Counted from the stretch's first letter, positions 34,893 through 43,659 are shown. The stretch: 64,000 bases of DNA from Paenibacillus jilunlii (GCF_900102965.1 NZ_FNGM01000016.1:62001-126000); one strand, 5' to 3'. The notes: a model not told the origin generated them from the sequence alone. Made by a program: numbers and translations.

Positions 34893-35846
34893 CTACACGC
34901 TGGCCCTCATAAACTTTTCCAGGCCATCCCGGTCAGGCAGTCCATCCATATCCCCAGGGGACATCACGGCGAGTGCGCCGATGGCGTTGCCGCGTTTCAC
35001 GGCTTCCGCTACAGTTAGCTTCTCCAGCATCGCGCTGATTACGCCGACTGCGAATCCGTCTCCAGCTCCTACAGTATCGACTACAGTCTCCACCTTGAAT
35101 CCGTCGACATACCCTTCCTCCCCGGAGGAGGTTTTGTAATAAGCGCCTTCAGGTCCAAGCTTGATAACCACCAGGGATACCCCGCGTTCCAGATAATAGC
35201 CGGCAATTTCTTCAGGAGTATCCAGGCCGGTAAGGGTTTTGCCTTCGCTGAGGCCCGGCAGGAACCAGTCGCAGCGTGTTGCCAGATCGTTGATGGTGTT
35301 CACCATGGTTTCTGTATCCGGCCAGAGTACCGGGCGCAGATTCGGATCGAGAGAGACGGTTTTGCCGCTCTTCTTCATAAATTCCATAGCATGCAGGGAG
35401 AATTCATGGCAGGTCTTGGACAGTGCAGCAGAAATACTGGTCACATGCAGATGCCCGGCGGAAGCGAAATAGGACTCATCGAAATCGGCCAAGCTCAGCT
35501 TGGAGGCAGCAGAATTTTTGCGGAAATATTCAACCTTGGGATCTCCGGTAAGCACCTTGGATTTAATCAGCATACCGGTTGGGAATTCCTTGGTATAAGT
35601 GATGCTGTCGGTGTTAATCTGTTCTTTGTTCAGCGCATCGACGATAAATTGGCCGAAGTTATCTTCGCCAAGCTTGGTTACATATCCGGTCTTGTGCCCC
35701 AGGCGGGATAATCCGGTTGCCACATTGCTCTCCGCCCCGGCCAGAGCTTTGGAAAAAGAAGTCACCTCGTGCAGCGGGCCCGCCTCATTGGCATAAAACA
35801 TCGCCATCGGTTCCCCGAACGTAACTGCATCCAGCTGTTTGCTCAT
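34893..35846 (-). CDS. kdgK: 2-dehydro-3-deoxygluconokinase
   Basis: A 317-residue PfkB/ribokinase-family sugar kinase that phosphorylates KDG to KDPG. The PfkB C-terminal signature DTVGAGDGFAVG includes catalytic Asp263. The N-terminal sugar-binding segment GEPMAMFY and GGxxxNVA-like GAESNVATGLSRLG are present. The start at 35846 has GAGGAGG upstream; a 10-codon longer frame is unlikely. It is divergent from the aldolase gene, sharing a control region with it. The pair completes the lower uronate/pectin pathway. Confidence 0.88.
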   Translation of the reverse strand: MSKQLDAVTFGEPMAMFYANEAGPLHEVTSFSKALAGAESNVATGLSRLGHKTGYVTKLGEDNFGQFIVDALNKEQINTDSITYTKEFPTGMLIKSKVLTGDPKVEYFRKNSAASKLSLADFDESYFASAGHLHVTSISAALSKTCHEFSLHAMEFMKKSGKTVSLDPNLRPVLWPDTETMVNTINDLATRCDWFLPGLSEGKTLTGLDTPEEIAGYYLERGVSLVVIKLGPEGAYYKTSSGEEGYVDGFKVETVVDTVGAGDGFAVGVISAMLEKLTVAEAVKRGNAIGALAVMSPGDMDGLPDRDGLEKFMRASV

Positions 35847-36193
35847 GAATAGTTCCTCCTCAGGGTAAACATGCAACCCCTGTATAAATGAATTATGATT
35901 AGTAACTTGAAATTATCACATAAATCGGTTTTCTACAATAAGACATCCCTCATTTCAGTGAAATAAATTAACGTTATGAAATCGCTGGAAAGGGTAAAAG
36001 TCTTATTTTACAAGGATATTTTTGTTTTTGTGAAGACTTTACGGCCGGTTTACATAAATATATATTGACGCCGGGGGACATTATTATTACTATTTTCTTA
36101 GAAGGTTTTGGCTTGTGGTTAGTAAAATAGATAAAATAGTTTATCTAAATAAATATTCTTATTTCGGGGATTGACCAAGAAAGGGAGTTTGTG
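35847..36193. promoter_or_regulatory. kdgK/kdgA divergent control region
   Basis: 347 AT-rich bases. Seen: AAATCGGTTT (35922-35931), a near-palindrome with a central CG as in LacI-family operators, lying between a possible kdgK -35 (TTGTAG) and -10 (TAATTT). TGAAATCGCTGGAA (35977-35990) is close to a cre-type site. TTGACG-N17-TACTAT (36065-36093) is a plausible kdgA promoter. TAGATAAA-ATAG-TTTATCTA (36128-36147) is a perfect palindrome downstream of it. Which site binds which regulator is inference. Confidence 0.45.
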
Positions 36194-36835
36194 ATGAAGA
36201 AAATAAAAGTATTGCAGAACATAACATCCGTTGGTGTAGTAGCTGTAATCCGTGCCGACAATGCTGATGATGCTGTCAAAATGTCCGCTGCCTGCATTGA
36301 AGGCGGACTGAACAACATTGAAGTTACCTTTACAACTCCGGAAGCCGACGTGGCGATCAAACGCCTTGTAGCCGAATACGGAAGCCGTGCGGTAATCGGC
36401 GCAGGTACAGTGCTTGATCCGCTTACCGCAAGAATCGCCATTCTGGCCGGTTCGGAATTTGTAGTCAGCCCTTCTTTTGAAGAAGAAACCGCTAAAATGT
36501 GCAATCTCTACGGTATCCCTTATATGCCGGGCTGCATGACATTAAATGAAATGAAAGAAGCACTGAAGCTGGGCGTGGATGTGCTGAAGCTGTTCCCGGG
36601 CAGCGCCTTCGGGCCGGATTATGTGAAGGCCGTCAAAGGGCCGATGCCGCATGTGAATATTATGCCTACCGGCGGTGTGGATCTGAACAATATGGAGAAA
36701 TGGATCGCTAACGGCTGTATCGCTGTAGGCATCGGCGGCAATCTGACCGCTCCGGCCAAGGAAGGACGCTACGACCAGATCACTGAACTGGCTGCCAAAT
36801 ATGTGGCGAAGTTCAAGGAAATTCAAGGCGCTTAA
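36194..36835 (+). CDS. kdgA: KDPG/KHG aldolase
   Basis: A 213-residue class I aldolase that splits 2-keto-3-deoxy-6-phosphogluconate into pyruvate and glyceraldehyde 3-phosphate. The Schiff-base lysine is Lys132 (DVLKLFPGS) and the general base is Glu43 (NNIEVTFTTP). The start at 36194 (ATG after GTG) has GGGAG upstream. Together with kdgK and the LacI regulator it forms a KDG utilisation module. Confidence 0.93.
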   Translation: MKKIKVLQNITSVGVVAVIRADNADDAVKMSAACIEGGLNNIEVTFTTPEADVAIKRLVAEYGSRAVIGAGTVLDPLTARIAILAGSEFVVSPSFEEETAKMCNLYGIPYMPGCMTLNEMKEALKLGVDVLKLFPGSAFGPDYVKAVKGPMPHVNIMPTGGVDLNNMEKWIANGCIAVGIGGNLTAPAKEGRYDQITELAAKYVAKFKEIQGA

Positions 36836-36878
36836 AATCCAGCTTAGCTGTAAAAAAATTCAAAGCGATTGCTTACAT

Positions 36879-36920
36879 AACAGCCGGTTTTCACCTAAAA
36901 AAGGTGCAATCGGCTGTTTT
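36879..36920 (+). terminator. Terminator after kdgA
   Basis: The outer stem AACAGCCG / CGGCTGTT encloses an inner CACCT/AGGTG stem and is followed by TTTGCG. Confidence 0.7.
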
Positions 36921-37038
36921 GCGTGTTTTCTGATTTCATTATTGTAACAATCTTCACTAAAAGAGTATTTGAATGATTCGAGCTTCCCCTGTATGCTTAG
37001 TAAGGATTATGGATTAACAAAAATAATGATTACAGGCT

Positions 37039-37067
37039 TGCAACAATTTCGCAGTCTTGCGCGTCAG
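37039..37067 (+). promoter_or_regulatory. Candidate ECF (SigW-like) promoter for the sigma gene at 37096
   Basis: TGCAAC (37039-37044), 17 bp, CGTC (37062-37065). This resembles the TGAAAC-N16/17-CGTA promoters used by SigW-type factors, which typically activate their own gene. It lies 30 bp before the start. Confidence 0.5.
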
Positions 37068-37095
37068 TAAGATTGCATAGAGAGGGGGAACCTTC

Positions 37096-37644
37096 GTGGT
37101 GGAGCAGGGACTCATCAGAGCCGCTCAAGCGGGCGATCGCGACGCTCTAATCACCCTATTGCGAGAAATTGAAGGACATGTATATAAGACGGCCTTCTAC
37201 ATTCTTCATAATGAACAGGATGCTTTGGATGCTTCACAGGAGGCGCTTATCCGCGTGTATACCAAAATCGGATCCTATGAGGAAAAAGCCCAGTTCAAAA
37301 CATGGGTACAGCGGATTGTGACCAACATATGCATTGACAAGTTCAGAAGAACAAAACCTACAGTTTCTATTGATGAACATGAAATGGTGTTTCCGGATAA
37401 ACATGATGTGGAACGTGAAGTGTTGTCCGGTTACCTGGCGGAGGATATACGTGAGGCGATTGACCAGCTTCCGGAGCATCACCGGACAGTAATCGTTCTG
37501 CGGTATTTGCAGGATTTTTCTTACAACGAAATTGCAGACTCGCTGGATCTGCCTCTGAACACGGTGAAATCGTACTTGTTCCGGGCTAGGCAGCAACTGC
37601 AGAATAGACTTCAAGAGTATCAGAAAGGTGGTGTATCAGGATGA
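37096..37644 (+). CDS. ECF sigma factor, SigW-like
   Basis: A 182-residue ECF sigma factor. Region 2 is FYILHNEQDALDASQEALIRVYTKIGSY...FKTWVQRIVTNICIDKFRR. Region 4 is LPEHHRTVIVLRYLQDFSYNEIADSLDLPLNTVKSYLFRARQQLQ. The start is GTG (a second GTG follows directly) after AGAGGGGGA. It overlaps the zinc anti-sigma gene by four bases. It resembles the SigW group that answers envelope stress; the exact orthology is not established. Confidence 0.88.
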   Translation: MVEQGLIRAAQAGDRDALITLLREIEGHVYKTAFYILHNEQDALDASQEALIRVYTKIGSYEEKAQFKTWVQRIVTNICIDKFRRTKPTVSIDEHEMVFPDKHDVEREVLSGYLAEDIREAIDQLPEHHRTVIVLRYLQDFSYNEIADSLDLPLNTVKSYLFRARQQLQNRLQEYQKGGVSG

Positions 37645-38885
37645 AATGCGCGGAGGTGATGGAATGGATGCACCGCTATCTGGATCATGATTTGAGCCAA
37701 GAAGAAATGATTGAAATGTTCCGTCATATCGACAATTGTCCTTCGTGCGCGGATGTCTATGACCGTCTGAGCACGCTCTCCCGGCAGCTGGAGCAGTTGC
37801 CGGACGTGAAGCCCCCTTTCAGTCTGGTTGACTCGATCATGCCACGGCTCGATGAGCTGGACCGCGGCGTTCAGGAGCCGGTCATGACGGGCACCGATGA
37901 ATCCAATGTCGTTCCGCTCTCTCGCAAAAGCAGCCATGGCAAAATCTCCAAGGGCTCTTCATTGGCGGCACGGACAGGCATTGGCGCAGTAGCGGCGGCA
38001 ATTATCCTGCTGATTGCTATTTTTAACATGCCTGAGAGTATGCCGGCGGCGGATGTCGACCAGGCGCTCAATCAGAGTGCAGATACAAGCTCTTCTTTGC
38101 AAAAAAGTATAGCGTCCACTGAACCTTCCCAGGAGGCGGGGCAGGAGGGCAGTGCGGATGGTGCGACAGGCTCCGCAGGTCAGGATAACCCAGCGCAGGA
38201 CAACATGTTTTCAGCCAGCGGCAATAATTCTTCCGGCGGGGCTGAGGATATGGTCGCTCCATCAACGGCACCGACTGAGGATGCTCCGGCTGTGGCGCCT
38301 GATACAACCAAGAAACCGGACGCCTTGAAGGGACAGACGCAAAAGCCTGACAAGGCTGCTGCAACACCTGCTGCAACAACACCTGCGGCGCGGAATTATG
38401 TAATTAGCAGTCCTGATACCAACGGAGATACCGATGCACAGGACAGCGCGCCCAAGAAGGGCAAAATGGAGGCCGGTGATTCGGAATCCGGCAAGGATAC
38501 CCAGCCTTCCCCATCAGAATTGGGGATTATGAACATGATGCCCGCAATGGTTGCGGCTTCACCATCAACATCGCCGGATGGACGGTTTGACGCCGAGCTT
38601 GCGGGACAGCAGCTTGTAATCTATTCAGTACCAGCGGGTGCTTCCAGAGACGACAGGAAGGCGCTGACCTCCCTCCCCCTGGAGGGGGAATGGGTCTCCG
38701 GTGAGTGGTCGGAGGACAGCCGTGAGTTCACCTATGTGACGACCCAAAACGGCAGTGAAATTACGAAGACCTACACTGTGCCGGATTCGGCTGCGACCGA
38801 GGTTCCTTCTGCTTCGCAGACGGTTTCTCCTACTGAAACTACAGCACCTGCGGCCACACCAGACCCGGCACCGTCTGCAAAATAA
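37641..38885 (+). CDS. Zinc-binding membrane anti-sigma factor
   Basis: A 414-residue protein. The N-terminal ZAS motif is His29-x3-Cys33-x2-Cys36 (HIDNCPSC, with Cys3 before it), followed by one TM helix at about 113-131 (GIGAVAAAIILLIAIFN). A long Ala/Ser/Pro/Thr-rich extracytoplasmic stretch (about 135-300) leads to a small C-terminal domain (DGRFDAELAGQQLVIYSVP...). It should hold the upstream sigma factor at the membrane until regulated proteolysis. The extracytoplasmic part is much longer than in Bacillus RsiW. Confidence 0.85.
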   Translation: MKCAEVMEWMHRYLDHDLSQEEMIEMFRHIDNCPSCADVYDRLSTLSRQLEQLPDVKPPFSLVDSIMPRLDELDRGVQEPVMTGTDESNVVPLSRKSSHGKISKGSSLAARTGIGAVAAAIILLIAIFNMPESMPAADVDQALNQSADTSSSLQKSIASTEPSQEAGQEGSADGATGSAGQDNPAQDNMFSASGNNSSGGAEDMVAPSTAPTEDAPAVAPDTTKKPDALKGQTQKPDKAAATPAATTPAARNYVISSPDTNGDTDAQDSAPKKGKMEAGDSESGKDTQPSPSELGIMNMMPAMVAASPSTSPDGRFDAELAGQQLVIYSVPAGASRDDRKALTSLPLEGEWVSGEWSEDSREFTYVTTQNGSEITKTYTVPDSAATEVPSASQTVSPTETTAPAATPDPAPSAK

Positions 38886-38929
38886 TCGCAGAGTGGAACT
38901 TTTTCTATGGCCTTGGAATATGCTATGGT

Positions 38930-39010
38930 AAGAGGACAGGAGATACAGGGATCGTGAGAACCATCGGTATGACCGCCGGTCGGAAAGTTTCTAGGGCTTT
39001 TCCTTCCGTC
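38930..39010. other. Unassigned structured-looking intergenic element
   Basis: Two adjacent hairpins lie between the anti-sigma gene and holA: GACCG-C-CGGTC (about 38970-38980), and GGAAA...TTTCC around a CTAGGGC loop (about 38981-39004). No known riboswitch consensus fits convincingly. It is followed by a terminator, which makes a terminated leader or small RNA possible. Confidence 0.3.
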
Positions 39011-39031
39011 GTTTATATAGATGCGCCGCGG

Positions 39032-39078
39032 AAACGGAGCAACTTAGGCCATGGCTGCCGAAGTTGCTCCGTTTTTGC
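39032..39078 (+). terminator. Terminator upstream of holA
   Basis: The stem AAACGGAGCAACTT / AAGTTGCTCCGTTT is followed by a T-run and GCGC. It ends the upstream transcript or the element at 38930. Confidence 0.85.
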
Positions 39079-39154
39079 GCAGATATAAGACTTTGTATGC
39101 TTCACGCTTTTTGTTACAATAATCAGAGACTTGAAAAGAAAAGGAAGTGGCGGG

Positions 39155-40174
39155 ATGGATGCCAAAGCGGCGGCCAAAGACATCAGACAAGGGAAAATTT
39201 CGCCACTCTATGTGCTGTACGGGAGCGAGAAGTTCCGGATGAATGAATTTGCAGCCTTTCTGGAGGAGCACCTGATTGCCAAAGAGGACCGGGATTTTGC
39301 TGTCATTCCCTTTGATCTTTCTGAAACGCCGGTTCAGGCGGTTGTGGAGGAAGCGGAGACTGTGCCGTTCATGGTGGAGCGGAAGCTGCTGCTGGTGCGC
39401 GATGCTTCTCTGTTCACTGCAGGAAAGGACAATGCCAAGATAGAACACCGTGTGGAGGTTCTCAGCGATTATATGCAGCATCCGGCGGAGTTCAGCGTGA
39501 TCGTCTTCATGGTCAACAATGACAAGCTGGATGAACGCAAAAAAATTGTTAAGACGGTCAAAACCGCAGGAACGGTGCTCGCATTCAATCCGCTGGGAGC
39601 AGAAGAGCTGCTGCGCTGGGTCGAAAAGGGCGTGCGTGACCGGGGCTGCGAGCCGGCACCGGGAGCCGCTGCGGTTCTTGTAGCGAATGCGGGAACAGGG
39701 CTGCAGGGGCTGTCGGCAGAGATGGACAAACTGTGCCTGTTCGCCGGCAAGGGCGGAATAGTGGATGCCGCAGCCATAGAGAGTCTGGTGCACCGCGGGA
39801 CGGAACAGAATGTATTCACACTGGTGGAGGATATCGCTAATCTGCGCCTCGACAAGGCGCTCAATACGCTCTATGAGCTGCTGAAGCAGCGGGAAGAGCC
39901 GATCAAGATTGCCGCGCTGATTGCCAGGCAGTTCCGGATTATTTTGCAGGTTAAGGATTTATCTGCCCAGAGCTACTCGCAAGGCCAGATCGCTTCCCAG
40001 CTGGGGCTGCATCCGTATGCCGTCAAGCTGGCGGGTGAACAGGCCCGCAAGTTCGAGAGCCAGCGCCTGAGGCAGATCCTCAGCTTCCTGGCCGATCTGG
40101 ATTACCAGATGAAGACCGGCGCCATCGACAAGGTGCTGGGCCTGGAGATGTTCATGCTGCGTTTGGGAGCCTAG
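39155..40174 (+). CDS. holA: DNA polymerase III subunit delta
   Basis: A 339-residue clamp-loader subunit that opens the beta clamp. The N-terminal AAA-like fold carries SPLYVLYGSEKFRMNEF, and the C-terminal collar domain is helical (EPIKIAALIARQFRIILQVKDL...). It has no functional Walker A, as expected for delta. The start at 39155 has AAGGAAG upstream. In Bacillus holA (yqeN) directly follows comEC. Here an 8-kb accessory block intervenes. Confidence 0.92.
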   Translation: MDAKAAAKDIRQGKISPLYVLYGSEKFRMNEFAAFLEEHLIAKEDRDFAVIPFDLSETPVQAVVEEAETVPFMVERKLLLVRDASLFTAGKDNAKIEHRVEVLSDYMQHPAEFSVIVFMVNNDKLDERKKIVKTVKTAGTVLAFNPLGAEELLRWVEKGVRDRGCEPAPGAAAVLVANAGTGLQGLSAEMDKLCLFAGKGGIVDAAAIESLVHRGTEQNVFTLVEDIANLRLDKALNTLYELLKQREEPIKIAALIARQFRIILQVKDLSAQSYSQGQIASQLGLHPYAVKLAGEQARKFESQRLRQILSFLADLDYQMKTGAIDKVLGLEMFMLRLGA

Positions 40175-40229
40175 CAGCAACAGCAAGTAGCCTGTCCGCA
40201 GCGCCAAAATGCGCTGTGGGCTGGCATTT

Positions 40230-40365
40230 TGGTTTGAATTGTCCGAAGGACGGTTGCAGCGAAACAACGGCAGAATTGCTGTTGTTGGAGCGCCACAGGC
40301 TGGTTTGCAGCCAAAGAACGGCAGAAATGCCGTTGTTGAGTTCTGGCGGCTGGTTTGTTGGGTAT
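40230..40365. repeat. Paired ~50-bp repeats containing palindromes
   Basis: Two similar units (about 40262-40309 and 40311-40361) each carry a near-palindrome (CAACGGCAGAATTGCTGTTG and GAACGGCAGAAATGCCGTTG), then a GGCTGGTTTG block. They lie between holA and the rpsT terminator. No gene is seen. Confidence 0.6.
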
Positions 40366-40381
40366 AGTAAAGAAAAATGCG

Positions 40382-40421
40382 CACAAAAAAACCTAACCGT
40401 ATGCAGCATAGCGGTCAGGTT
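40382..40421 (-). terminator. Terminator of rpsT (minus strand)
   Basis: On the minus strand, AACCTGACCG / CGGTTAGGTT with a 12-base loop is followed by TTTTTTG. Confidence 0.85.
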
Positions 40422-40454
40422 CTTAAAGTGCGCATTATTAATGTCGCCCTTGGC

Positions 40455-40727
40455 TTAGGCTTGAGCCTTAAGAGCGTTCAATTTCTTCGCCAAGCGGGAT
40501 TTTTTGCGGGCAGCCGCATTTTTATGAACCAGGCCTTTGGTTACAGCCTTGTCCAGCTTTTTGGAAGCAGCTTGGAAAGCAGCTTGAGCAGTTTCCACTT
40601 CTGTACCAGTCAGAGCTACATCAGCAGTTTTCACAGCTGTACGAAGCGCGGATTTCTGGGAAGCGTTCAGTGCACGGCGTTTTTCGGTCGTCTTGACGCG
40701 TTTTACCGCGGATTTGATATTTGGCAT
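40455..40727 (-). CDS. rpsT: 30S ribosomal protein S20
   Basis: A 90-residue basic, Ala/Lys-rich protein (MPNIKSAVKRVKTTEKRRALN ... KNAAARKKSRLAKKLNAL). It is a primary binder of 16S rRNA. The start at 40727 has GGAGGTGA upstream. It is transcribed against its neighbours, between holA and gpr, as in Bacillus. Confidence 0.97.
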   Translation of the reverse strand: MPNIKSAVKRVKTTEKRRALNASQKSALRTAVKTADVALTGTEVETAQAAFQAASKKLDKAVTKGLVHKNAAARKKSRLAKKLNALKAQA

Positions 40728-40905
40728 TGCATTCACCTCCTGAAAGACATTCGAAATCATCAAATGATTCACAACTTAAAATAGTTTAGCATGACCTCTC
40801 ACAAAATGCAAGACTAAAGCTTTGAAATTTAACCTTTCCGGCTGTATAAACCATGGCTTTCTCCCGCACACTATCACCAATATGCAAAAGGAGGCTGAAC
40901 TTATA

Positions 40906-41916
40906 ATGGAACTGGATCTTCAGCTGTATTCGGTACGCACAGATTTGGCGCTGGAAGCAAAGGAAATGGCCCAGGGACCGCAAAAAACGCCGATTCCCGG
41001 TGTGAACGAAGAGGTGGAAGAGGCGGATGGCATCAAGGTTACCCGCCTTGCCGTGGCTAATAATGCGGGATCTCAGGCCATTGGGCGTGCCATCGGAAAT
41101 TACGTAACCCTGGAGGTTCCCGGACTGCGCGGCGGTGATACCGGACTGCAGCAGAAGGTGTCCGTGGTGTTTGCCCGTGAATTTGAGCATTTCATGGACA
41201 GAATCGGCATTGACCGCAACTCTTCTGTTCTGATTGTTGGTCTAGGTAACTGGAACGTGACTCCCGATTCACTGGGACCGCTTGTTGTGGAGAATTCGCT
41301 GATTACCCGCCAGTTCTATGAGTTGGTTCCCGATCAGGTCTCCCCGGGTTACCGCAATGTAAGCGCGATTGCTCCGGGCGTGCTGGGTCTCACCGGTATT
41401 GAATCCAGTGAAGTGGTTCAGGGGATCATCGACCGGACCAAGCCGGATGCGATTATCGCCATAGATGCGCTGGCATCCCGCTCACTGGAGCGGATCAATA
41501 CGACGATTCAAATCGCCGACATCGGCATCCATCCCGGATCAGGAATTGGCAATAAACGCCGGGGGCTGACTAAGGAGATACTGGGTATCCCCTGCATCGC
41601 TATCGGCGTTCCTACCGTCTGCTATGCTTCAACCATTGTGAACAATGTGCTGGAGATGATGAGCAGGCATTTTGGGCAGGCTGGAGCCGGGGCCACTCAA
41701 ACCAAAGAAATTATGGGCATGCTGGACGACATCTCTGAGCAAGAACGGCTGTCTCTGGTCAAAGAGGTGCTTGAGCCGCTTGGACATGACCTCATTGTGA
41801 CACCAAAGGAAATTGATGAGTTTATTGAAGAAATCGCCAACATCGTAGCCAGCGGATTGAACGCTGCACTGCATGAGGCTGTTGATCCCGGCAATGTAGG
41901 GGCGTATACCCACTGA
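40906..41916 (+). CDS. gpr: Germination protease (GPR)
   Basis: A 336-residue spore protease (family A25) that degrades small acid-soluble proteins during germination. It is made as a zymogen with a short N-terminal propeptide; the segment VRTDLALEAKE resembles both its own and the SASP cleavage sites. The start at 40906 is chosen for the AGGAGG about 10 bases upstream. Expression in the forespore is expected. It is followed by spoIIP as in Bacillus. Confidence 0.95.
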   Translation: MELDLQLYSVRTDLALEAKEMAQGPQKTPIPGVNEEVEEADGIKVTRLAVANNAGSQAIGRAIGNYVTLEVPGLRGGDTGLQQKVSVVFAREFEHFMDRIGIDRNSSVLIVGLGNWNVTPDSLGPLVVENSLITRQFYELVPDQVSPGYRNVSAIAPGVLGLTGIESSEVVQGIIDRTKPDAIIAIDALASRSLERINTTIQIADIGIHPGSGIGNKRRGLTKEILGIPCIAIGVPTVCYASTIVNNVLEMMSRHFGQAGAGATQTKEIMGMLDDISEQERLSLVKEVLEPLGHDLIVTPKEIDEFIEEIANIVASGLNAALHEAVDPGNVGAYTH

Positions 41917-42306
41917 CCAACCTTCCGGTTCAGCCGTGCCCGCCCGGTTTGCCTAACCTAGTCAGCTGTCCCTCCCGCCACAGTCCGCCGTTTCAATCCG
42001 TCTGCTCCAGTCTGCATATCCGCAGGTTGAGGCAGGCTTTTTTTACATTTCAGAAAGTATATATTGGGGTTCCCCGCAAAGTACCTGAATCAGCTTCTAT
42101 GAAATGGCTCTGCTTTCTCCTGCTTTCTGAGGTTGTTTTTGTTAGTTGCTTCTATTAAGTGTTAGACAACACACGCCATCACATAGAGAGATAGAGAGAG
42201 CCCGGTTCTTTTTATAGTTCTCTCATTTCAGGTTCTAGCATTCCTCCTCCGCTCATAGATTGGGAGTATAAGAGATTACAGAGGGCTGGAGGAGGACATA
42301 ACAATA
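41917..42306. other. gpr-spoIIP intergenic region
   Basis: 390 bp without a gene. A T-run at about 42035-42043 follows an imperfect long-loop pairing of GCCTAACCT with AGGTTGAGGC, which may be a weak terminator. There is a purine-rich AGAGAGATAGAGAGAG stretch near 42183-42200 and the spoIIP ribosome site GGAGGAGG near 42288. No clear SigE promoter could be assigned. Confidence 0.4.
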
Positions 42307-43632
42307 ATGAACAGAAAATGGTTTCAGCTATGGAATATCGGCCGGCTGCGGAGCAAGCTGCTGGATGTTCTGTCGCTGGGGAGAACGATGCTGCTGCTGG
42401 CCGGAGGTTCACTTGTATTTTTTATGCTGCTTGGAGCCGGCGGATTGGCCGGACAGAAGCTGAACTCTTCGCCCATTCCCTCAATGAAAGGTTTGGCGGC
42501 TTCTTTATCAAGCGGGTTTTTTATGGAGCTGCTGGGGATGGAGGTTCCGCATCTGCCGAAAAGTGAAGAGCCGTCCGCATTTTCAGGCTCAAACGTAACG
42601 TCCTTCGTCTTCCGGATGCTGACCAGTGTGGACCCTGGGGACCCGAAGAGCCTGCTCTCCCGCGAGGTTCCGGGGCTGGCCGCAGATGATCCTTTTCTGC
42701 TCCGGCTGGGGTCGGGCGGTGCTAAAGATGCTCCTGCGGACTACCATCCCGGAACGGATGAACTGGCCGCCGGAGATTCAGAAGCCCATGGTACCGGGGA
42801 CGGGACGGAACCTGCACATGGCGATGGTGTGGACGAGCCTGGCGGAGAAGAGACTGATCTGCAGCCTGAGCCTACTGAAGCACCAGGGCCGACAAGCGGT
42901 AACGGCAGTTCAGCTACACCCGGCAGCAGCGGCCAGGATGCTTCGGTCAAACGGATTTTAATCTATCATTCCCACCCCCGGGAGGCCTATAACCCGCTGC
43001 TGGGCGTAGAGAGTGACAACCCAAGTTCAGCTGTTCCTTCCAAAAATGTAATGCTGGTAGGCTCATATATTGCCAAAAGACTGGAGCAGCGCGGAATTGG
43101 TACGGTGCATGCGCAACAGGATTACGCGACGACAGTGCCGGATTATAATTGGAACTTTTCCTATAAATATTCGCGCATGACTGTCAAGGCAGCGATGAGC
43201 GCCAATCAGGAAATGACTGAAATGATTGATATTCACCGTGATTCACAGCGGCATGGCAAAACTACAGCCGTCATTAACGGAAAAAGTTACGCCCAGGTGT
43301 ATTTTATCCTCGGCCATGCGAATAAAAATTGGAAGAAGAATGAGGCGTTCGCCAATAAAATCCATCAGCTTCTGGAAAAAAGCTATCCCGGTGTTTCCCG
43401 CGGCATTTGGGGGAAATCTTCCGGCAACGGCAACAACGGAGAATACAACCAGACTCTTTCCCCTAACAGTGTATTAATTGAAGTGGGAGGGATCGACAAT
43501 TCAGAGGATGAGCTAAAACGGACAGCGGATATCCTGGCCGATGCCATTGCGGATGTCTACTGGAACAGCCATGATGCGGAAAAAGCGGCTGCGCCTGATT
43601 CTAGTGCAGACACTGTGAAGCAAAGTAACTGA
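42307..43632 (+). CDS. spoIIP: Stage II sporulation protein P
   Basis: A 441-residue membrane-anchored cell-wall hydrolase (amidase and endopeptidase) that, with SpoIID and SpoIIM, thins septal peptidoglycan for engulfment. It has a TM anchor at about 27-50 and a Gly/Glu/Pro-rich linker (about 135-212). The catalytic domain has His221 and His223 (IYHSH), DIHRDS at 308-313 and Glu392 (LIEVGG), consistent with zinc and active-site residues. The linker is unusually long. Confidence 0.94.
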   Translation: MNRKWFQLWNIGRLRSKLLDVLSLGRTMLLLAGGSLVFFMLLGAGGLAGQKLNSSPIPSMKGLAASLSSGFFMELLGMEVPHLPKSEEPSAFSGSNVTSFVFRMLTSVDPGDPKSLLSREVPGLAADDPFLLRLGSGGAKDAPADYHPGTDELAAGDSEAHGTGDGTEPAHGDGVDEPGGEETDLQPEPTEAPGPTSGNGSSATPGSSGQDASVKRILIYHSHPREAYNPLLGVESDNPSSAVPSKNVMLVGSYIAKRLEQRGIGTVHAQQDYATTVPDYNWNFSYKYSRMTVKAAMSANQEMTEMIDIHRDSQRHGKTTAVINGKSYAQVYFILGHANKNWKKNEAFANKIHQLLEKSYPGVSRGIWGKSSGNGNNGEYNQTLSPNSVLIEVGGIDNSEDELKRTADILADAIADVYWNSHDAEKAAAPDSSADTVKQSN

Positions 43633-43659
43633 TCGTACAAAGGTAAGGAGGAGTATGAA

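Noticed and set aside
38930..39010. Guanidine (ykkC) or ZTP riboswitch
   Set aside because: CTAGGG and a GGATCGTGA stretch caught the eye, but the conserved elements are in the wrong order and too short for either aptamer.
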